Assembly: GCA_029204225.1 (NCBI GenBank)
Contig: CM055107.1
Span: 17,606,051 to 17,670,050, forward strand
DNA length: 64,000 bases
Origin: Diphasiastrum complanatum
Taxonomy: Eukaryota > Streptophyta > Lycopodiopsida > Lycopodiales > Lycopodiaceae
Direction of reading: 5' to 3'
Part shown: one piece after another, positions 58,791-64,000 of the stretch
Layout of the letters: each line of letters starts with the position of its first letter
How positions within the stretch are numbered: position 1 is the first letter of the stretch
Notes under the pieces: generated by a model
Databases searched by the model: none
Told to the model about the DNA's origin: nothing
Seen by the model: the letters and a program-made list of their open reading frames with translations, nothing else
Translations under genes and position numbers: made by a program

Positions 58791-60650
58791 TTAACAACAT
58801 ATGACTCGACATATGGCTTGAGCTTTGGCCAATAAAATTCTCTCTTAACCAAGTGCAGAGTCTTGCACAGGGTATGTCATGACATTCAAACATCTTCTTC
58901 TGTTTGAGCTCTTCATCCCTAGGTACACAAACTTTCTCATTCCGAAATAGTAATCCATCTCGAATGGTGAACTGTTGCACAATCTTCTTATCTTTCTTAG
59001 TTAGTTGACTCCCCTGTGTTTCTGACTCAGCACTGTCCACATTTCTTTCGGTATGAACAAGTTCCAAATGTGACCAAAATGGGAATCTGATTCATATTTT
59101 CCTCTCAGTGAAAGATATAGGTTCATTGAAATCTGGGTGAATGACAACTCATTCAGTTCACCGATCCGACTAAGAGCATCTGCAACTTGATTAGAGCTGC
59201 CTCTTATGTAACAGATTTCATGATTGAATTCTTGCATCAATCCAGCCCATCGAGCTTTTCTCCCCCGAAGATCATGTTGATTACAAAAATACTTAAGAGG
59301 CTGGTGATCCGTATACACTACAAACTTACTACCATACAAGTAGTGTCTCTAGGTTTTAAGTGCATGGATTACAGCAAACAATTCCTTTTCCTGCGTAGTA
59401 CAACGCAACTAAGGACCAGTGAATTTTTTGCTCTCAAACGCTCGTGGCCTATCCATTTGTAATAGAACCGCTCCAATTGCAACATCACTTGATTCCATTC
59501 TCACGACGTAAGGTAAATCTAGATTTGCAATTTATAACACGGGAGCTGAAATAATCATTGTTTTAAGTTTCTCAAAACATTGATTGAATTCCTCATTCCA
59601 AATAACAGACGGACTAGGTTGATTCTTCATTTTCTTTTTATTAACATTTCCTTTTGTCAGATTATTGAGCGGTGCTGCTCACTTAGCATAATCCTCAATA
59701 AATCTCATGAAGAAAAGTGTAAAACTTAAAAAAGACTTTACTTGCCTCATAGTTCTCAGAATGGGCCACTCAATCACAATCTTGATTTTATCCTCATCAA
59801 TCTTGATCTCATTTATTGTGATCTTATGACCGAGATAAAGCAACTCTTGCTTAAAGAATTCAAACTTGGACTCCTTAGAGTAACTCCCGACAGAGTTTCA
59901 TCAAGATGATTTCTAAGTGTTCTACGTGTTCCACCAAGTATTTACTATAAACAAGAATGTCGTCTAAGAATACAACCACAAACTTTCCCAAATATGGACG
60001 AAATAAATCGTTCATCATTTGTTGGAACGTTGCTGGAGCATTCGATAATCCAAATGACAATACTAGAAATTCATAATGACCAAATCTAGAACGAAATCCT
60101 GTCTTTTGGACATCTTTCAACTTTATTCTTATTTGATGGTACCCTGTCCTGAGATCTATCTGGTGAAATACCGTGCTCCATCCAAGCGATCTACAAGGTC
60201 ATCCATTTTGGGTAATGGATATATATTATTTATAGTCAGTTTATTAAGCCCCTTGTAATCCACACACTCCGAAAACCTCCATCTTTCTTCGCTTTAAGAA
60301 GAACATGAGCGCCCCATGGTGATTTACTACGTTGTATATGTCCCATCCTCAGATAGTTTTCTATTTGATTTGAAATTTCTGTCTCCTCTTTCTGAGAGAA
60401 CCTATAAGGTTGTCTAGAGACAGGTTGACTTCCTAGAATTAACTCAATCCTGTGGTCTACTGACCTAGACGGTGGTAAACCATGAGGTAATTCAGACGGA
60501 AAAACATCCCTAAGTTCATTTATGATTTGTTCTTTCACTGCTTGTTCATGATCTAAATTTACTGAGTTAAGAATTGCTAAGAATTCACAACCATTTAGAT
60601 TCATTTCAGGAACATCCACCCAATGGACGTACAAAATTACTGTCAAATAA
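58790..60650 (-). pseudogene. Gypsy G: reverse transcriptase, RNase H and integrase zinc finger
   Basis: 60,646-60,236 has the start of reverse transcriptase (ELRDVFPSELPHGLPPSRSV, HIQRSKSPWGAHVLLKAKKD). After a frameshift near 60,240-60,170 comes [13 protein letters not shown] (first catalytic Asp) and, in 60,120-59,875, [20 protein letters not shown] and the intact FLDDILVYS. Next: VKSFL, VIWNEEFNQCFEKLKTMI, RNase H with HALKT(stop)RHYLYGSKFVVYTDH and NQVADALSRIGEL (59,339-59,001), then the region before integrase (IRDGLLFRNEKVCVPRDEEL, 59,067-58,762). Several frameshifts and stops. Catalytic reverse transcriptase residues are intact, but not in one frame. Confidence 0.92.
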
Positions 60651-61940
60651 TGTAACTACCTTATCACCCTCTTTGAAAATGAGAACATGCTTCTCAAAAT
60701 CAATTAACAGAGAAGGCGACTTACTAAATAACCATTCGTAACCTAAGATTAAATCAGTATGAGCTAGGTCTAAAACATGAAAATTAACTAATTCTGTGTG
60801 TCCTTGCACCAAAATTGGGAGCTTTGGGACTTTTATGTTCCAAGTCTCCAACTCTGCTCCTGAAGCTAGATAAACTTTATATCTATGATTGTTGGCTTCA
60901 GTTTCCAAGCTGAGTTTCTGCACAAGACGAGAATTAATAAAATTATGAGTTGAACCACTATCCAATAAAATACTCACTTCTTGAACTTTAACTATGGCAT
61001 AAATGGAAAAGTTCATTAGGCAAGAAAGAAGTAGTACTAAAAGAACATTCACACTCACAATCAGTCAGGTTAATTTTCAAAGTCTTACCATTGCCTCCTG
61101 GGATTTCAATCACATAAGTTCTCTTTTTTAGCCTTTTCCCAAGACATAGATTTCTTGAATCTCTTTCTCTTCGGCTTCTTGGGTTCTGATGCTGCTTGAT
61201 CTAATTCGTCAAACTATTTTGCTTGGTCTGGACCGTGCTTCTTACCCTTCTTGGTTTTCAAAGTGGTTGGAATTTGCGCAAACTGCTTCATGGATGCCAC
61301 CACTGTGGAATCATATGCTTTCGCAATCCGAAACGCATCTTTGAGGTTTTGAAGCACATTTTGCCTGCATTCGTTCTGATAGTCGGCTAGGACAAACCGT
61401 CAAAGTGCCAACTTCGCATCGAATGATGGAACCCTATTCCATAGGTCCATAAATTCCTGAATATTAGAGTCTAAACTCTTTGTACCCATCTTGCAGTTCA
61501 CGAACTTCAGGTAGTAGTCTACATCATCAACAACTACGAAAGCTTTCTTGAAAACTTTCACAAACGCCTCCCAAGTAGCTGGCTTCACCGGTAAATCTCG
61601 CCACCACGATGACGCTTTGTCGCGTAAAAACAGCACGACACTTTCAATTTTCTTCTCATCAGGAACACAGTGTAGATTGAAGTAACTACTCCACTTGGCC
61701 AGCCAATGCTCGACAACCTCAAGTTTCTTCTCCTTCTTCTCGCCTGCATAAGCCTCCAATTGAAAACCGAGATTGAGCGAAGACATCAATTTGATTTGAT
61801 TCAACAGGACCTCCATTTGCTGATCTCTCATCTGATTACGATTATTCATATCATTGAGTGCCGTACTCAACTGCTAACAAATCACCATATAAGATGGCAT
61901 ATCTGGATTTGCAGTTTGATTTGAAGTTTTTTCGGCCATC
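60606..61940 (-). pseudogene. Gypsy G: gag and protease
   Basis: Gag starts at ATG 61,939 (MAEKTSNQTANPDMPSYMV), with a stop at about 61,876, then a 156-codon block: FQLEAYAGEKKEKKLEVVEH, WLAKWSSYFNLHCVPDEKKI, RDKASSWWRDLP, the retrotransposon gag helical domain. Stops near 61,400 and after, then a basic linker (KKPKRKRFKKSM); no CCHC knuckle was seen. The protease (61,058-60,606) has the active site LLDSGSTHNFINSRLVQKL and the flap-side HTDLILGYEWL. No primer-binding site or 5' LTR was found beyond 61,940. Confidence 0.9.
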
Positions 61941-64000
61941 TCGATATATCTATTTTGAAAATTACTAAATTTAGTTAATGTCAAATTAACTCATAGTGAA
62001 ATCCAGTTGACCAAAAACTGACTGAAATTGACTCCAGCATGGTCAAATCACTATTTTTGGCCAATTTCATAGATATGACAAGAAATTGAAAAAAAATAAA
62101 AATTTCGAGTTTTCGCACTTTTAATTAATTTTACGTTTTCTAAAAATTCATAAAAAACCACTGTCGGTTATAAAACAATCGAAATTGAAAATTTGATTTA
62201 TTACTCGATTCATAATTTTACTTCATTAATGTCCATCAGGCGTGCAAGACATGCGACATTAAACTGATTTTTCACTTTTATGGAATTTTATGTGAAATTG
62301 AGTTCTACGGAAATTGTCAACTATAAAACCCAGTTTTGTATCTAACAATCAGAGTACATGCGTATAACCACTCAAAACAGATCTAAACCTGTCAGAATCA
62401 CTTTGAGAATTCACATGCAGACATTCCATGCAAGCATAGTACCTCAAAATAGGAAATTGTCATGCATGCAATGAGAACAATTGGAAATTCTACCAATTTT
62501 GCTCACAAAATTGCAAAACTTCAAATGATCATATCTTTGGCTACAGGACACCAAATTGGGTGCTGTAAAGCTCAGTACATAGGGAGACCTAGTGAACAAG
62601 ACACTTACCATGTCAGACTGCCACCTAGGATTCACATGTGCGAGTTCAGAACAGCCAAATAACCTATAGGAGGGCACACTTTTTCAAGGCCAATCTTCTC
62701 AAAAACTTGCAAACACTCCACCAAGCCTAAAAGTTGTGAAAAAGGAAAAAATTGTGCTTGGTCAAGGCCAAATCTATGTATATAGGATGATTACACATGT
62801 GTGGAGCCTGTTCCCACGTGTGTAAATGTACTTTTCATGTAATACAATCATATAGCTTGTACATATAGTTTAAGTCAAGTTCTATAAAAAGGCCAAAATC
62901 ATGTTTTTTAGCCATATGCCACATGAAATCAATCTAGAGATTGCATGAAACCACATCATGAGATTAGGTGTCAAATCCCATGTGTAGAGGTCTTCTTACA
63001 CGTGTGGAATAGGCTGAAGAAGTTGAATTTGCACTTCTAGAAGAGTTATTATTAGTTCTATATATAGTAAAAAAATGGACCAAAAGTGCTCAAAATAGAA
63101 GATTTTGTCTAAGTGTCAATTTTGCATGATGAATCATCACATGGACAAAGCACCCTCACACATGTGAGATCAAAGGGGATGATCAGTACCATGAGCTCCC
63201 ACTTTTTGTATATATAGAGCCACATTTGGCCATAATCAACAAGCAACACCAATCTTGGTTTTGGAGGCAATTCTTGTCAATTTCATCATTTGTCTTGAAT
63301 TTTTTTTGATAGTTTTGGGTTCCTATCATATTGTACTTTGATTTCCAGGCTGGAGTCTATACTCTGACAAGGTCTTCACACGTGTGAAACCAGCAAGTAC
63401 AATCCCTTTCATTTATGATTGTTCTTGTTAGATTTTCTCATCTAATTTGATCTAGATTGATCTAAATCTTGTGTAATTGATAGATCAATTGTATCTAATG
63501 TGAAAGATTTCAAATCCTTAAGATCCAATCTACTTGAATGATCTTTGGTTAGAAAGAAATATACACTACCAATCTCACCAATGTAGAAAATTCAGCATCT
63601 ACACACAAAATGAGATGCAAACACCAATAGAACTTGATCAAACTTGAATGAAATGATAAAGTACCGTTGCTGTCCATACAAAACCAGAAAGCTACTGGTA
63701 TTTTACAACGTGTGGATCCAAAAATAACAAATATAGATCATTCTACACATAGAATTGCAAGCAATCACCAAGATAGTGCACCAATGGATAGTAGAACCCA
63801 AGAGAACTATGTATAGCATGAAATGAGATAGATAAGAGAGAAGAATACTTTCTCCATGAGTTACATCCTTTTATTGCAAGTCCAAACCCTATTTGGCCAC
63901 TTGGATTTTCCACCAAAATGCTAACTCTACTAATTTTGGGTCTAGATTCAATGTACCTAACTATTCAAATTTGAATCTACTCAAACTCTCATTGTAACTT
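61941..64000. other. Non-coding with CACGTG palindromes; possibly LTR DNA
   Basis: No gene recognised. CACGTG or CATGTG palindromes occur near 62,793, 62,814, 62,998, 63,158 and, as the full TTCACACGTGTGAA, at 63,375-63,388. A strong TATA (GTATATATAGAGCC) lies near 63,208-63,223 on the plus strand. The motif is shared with the LTR of copia F, so part may be an LTR of a related element whose body lies outside the window. It is not homologous to the G LTR as far as I can see. Confidence 0.4.

Overview
The window is nuclear DNA of a land plant. The evidence is plant gene families with spliceosomal gt..ag introns (alpha-expansin, a mitochondrial porin/VDAC, a GRAS-domain pseudogene, a small GNAT-type acetyltransferase), layered Ty1/copia and Ty3/gypsy LTR retrotransposons, a CACTA transposase relic, a PIF1/Helitron-type helicase relic and many long (GA/CT)n tracts. 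The sequence is AT-rich, gene-poor and repeat-rich. I cannot name the species; a large-genome non-seed plant (fern, lycophyte) or a gymnosperm-like genome would fit, but that is only an impression.

Layout. 1-10,680 is a pile of decayed elements: copia A (gag to RNase H, then its 3' LTR), a P/Q-rich gag-like fragment, a minus-strand copia start (B), copia C (no reverse transcriptase left, but with a 984-bp 3' LTR), an LTR (D) of B's family in opposite orientation, and a CACTA TNP2 relic. 10,700-18,430 has no gene I recognise, only tandem repeats, a GC-rich island and a 117-bp GA tract. 18,438-19,286 (-) is a two-exon acetyltransferase gene with TATA box. 20,640-29,263 is a minus-strand nest: a gypsy relic, copia E, and the related, better preserved copia F abutting the interior of E. 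31,106-32,211 (-) is a complete three-exon alpha-expansin. 33,270-36,940 holds an unrecognised plus-strand gene, a minus-strand PIF1/Helitron-type helicase relic and another unrecognised, multi-exon plus-strand gene. 37,365-37,880 is a gypsy RT/RNase H scrap. 39,760-43,245 (-) is a three-exon VDAC gene. 43,878-44,940 (+) is a GRAS pseudogene between direct repeats. 47,750-52,980 holds several unrecognised exon-like reading frames on both strands. 54,250-55,450 is LTR-like promoter DNA with periodic CCAAT motifs. 55,914-61,939 (-) carries a coiled-coil pseudogene and a chromodomain gypsy element (G) with its 3' LTR. 61,940-64,000 is non-coding DNA with repeated CACGTG palindromes.

How the parts relate. 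The likely working host genes are the acetyltransferase, the expansin (cell-wall loosening) and the VDAC (mitochondrial outer membrane channel); all three are on the minus strand and unrelated in function. The retroelements are mostly inactive: three of five integrases have lost a catalytic acid, and many stops and substitutions look like C-to-T deamination. The most interesting unexplained material is the two groups of unrecognised genes at 33.3-36.9 kb and 47.7-53.0 kb, the first built around a helicase of the type found in rolling-circle transposons.
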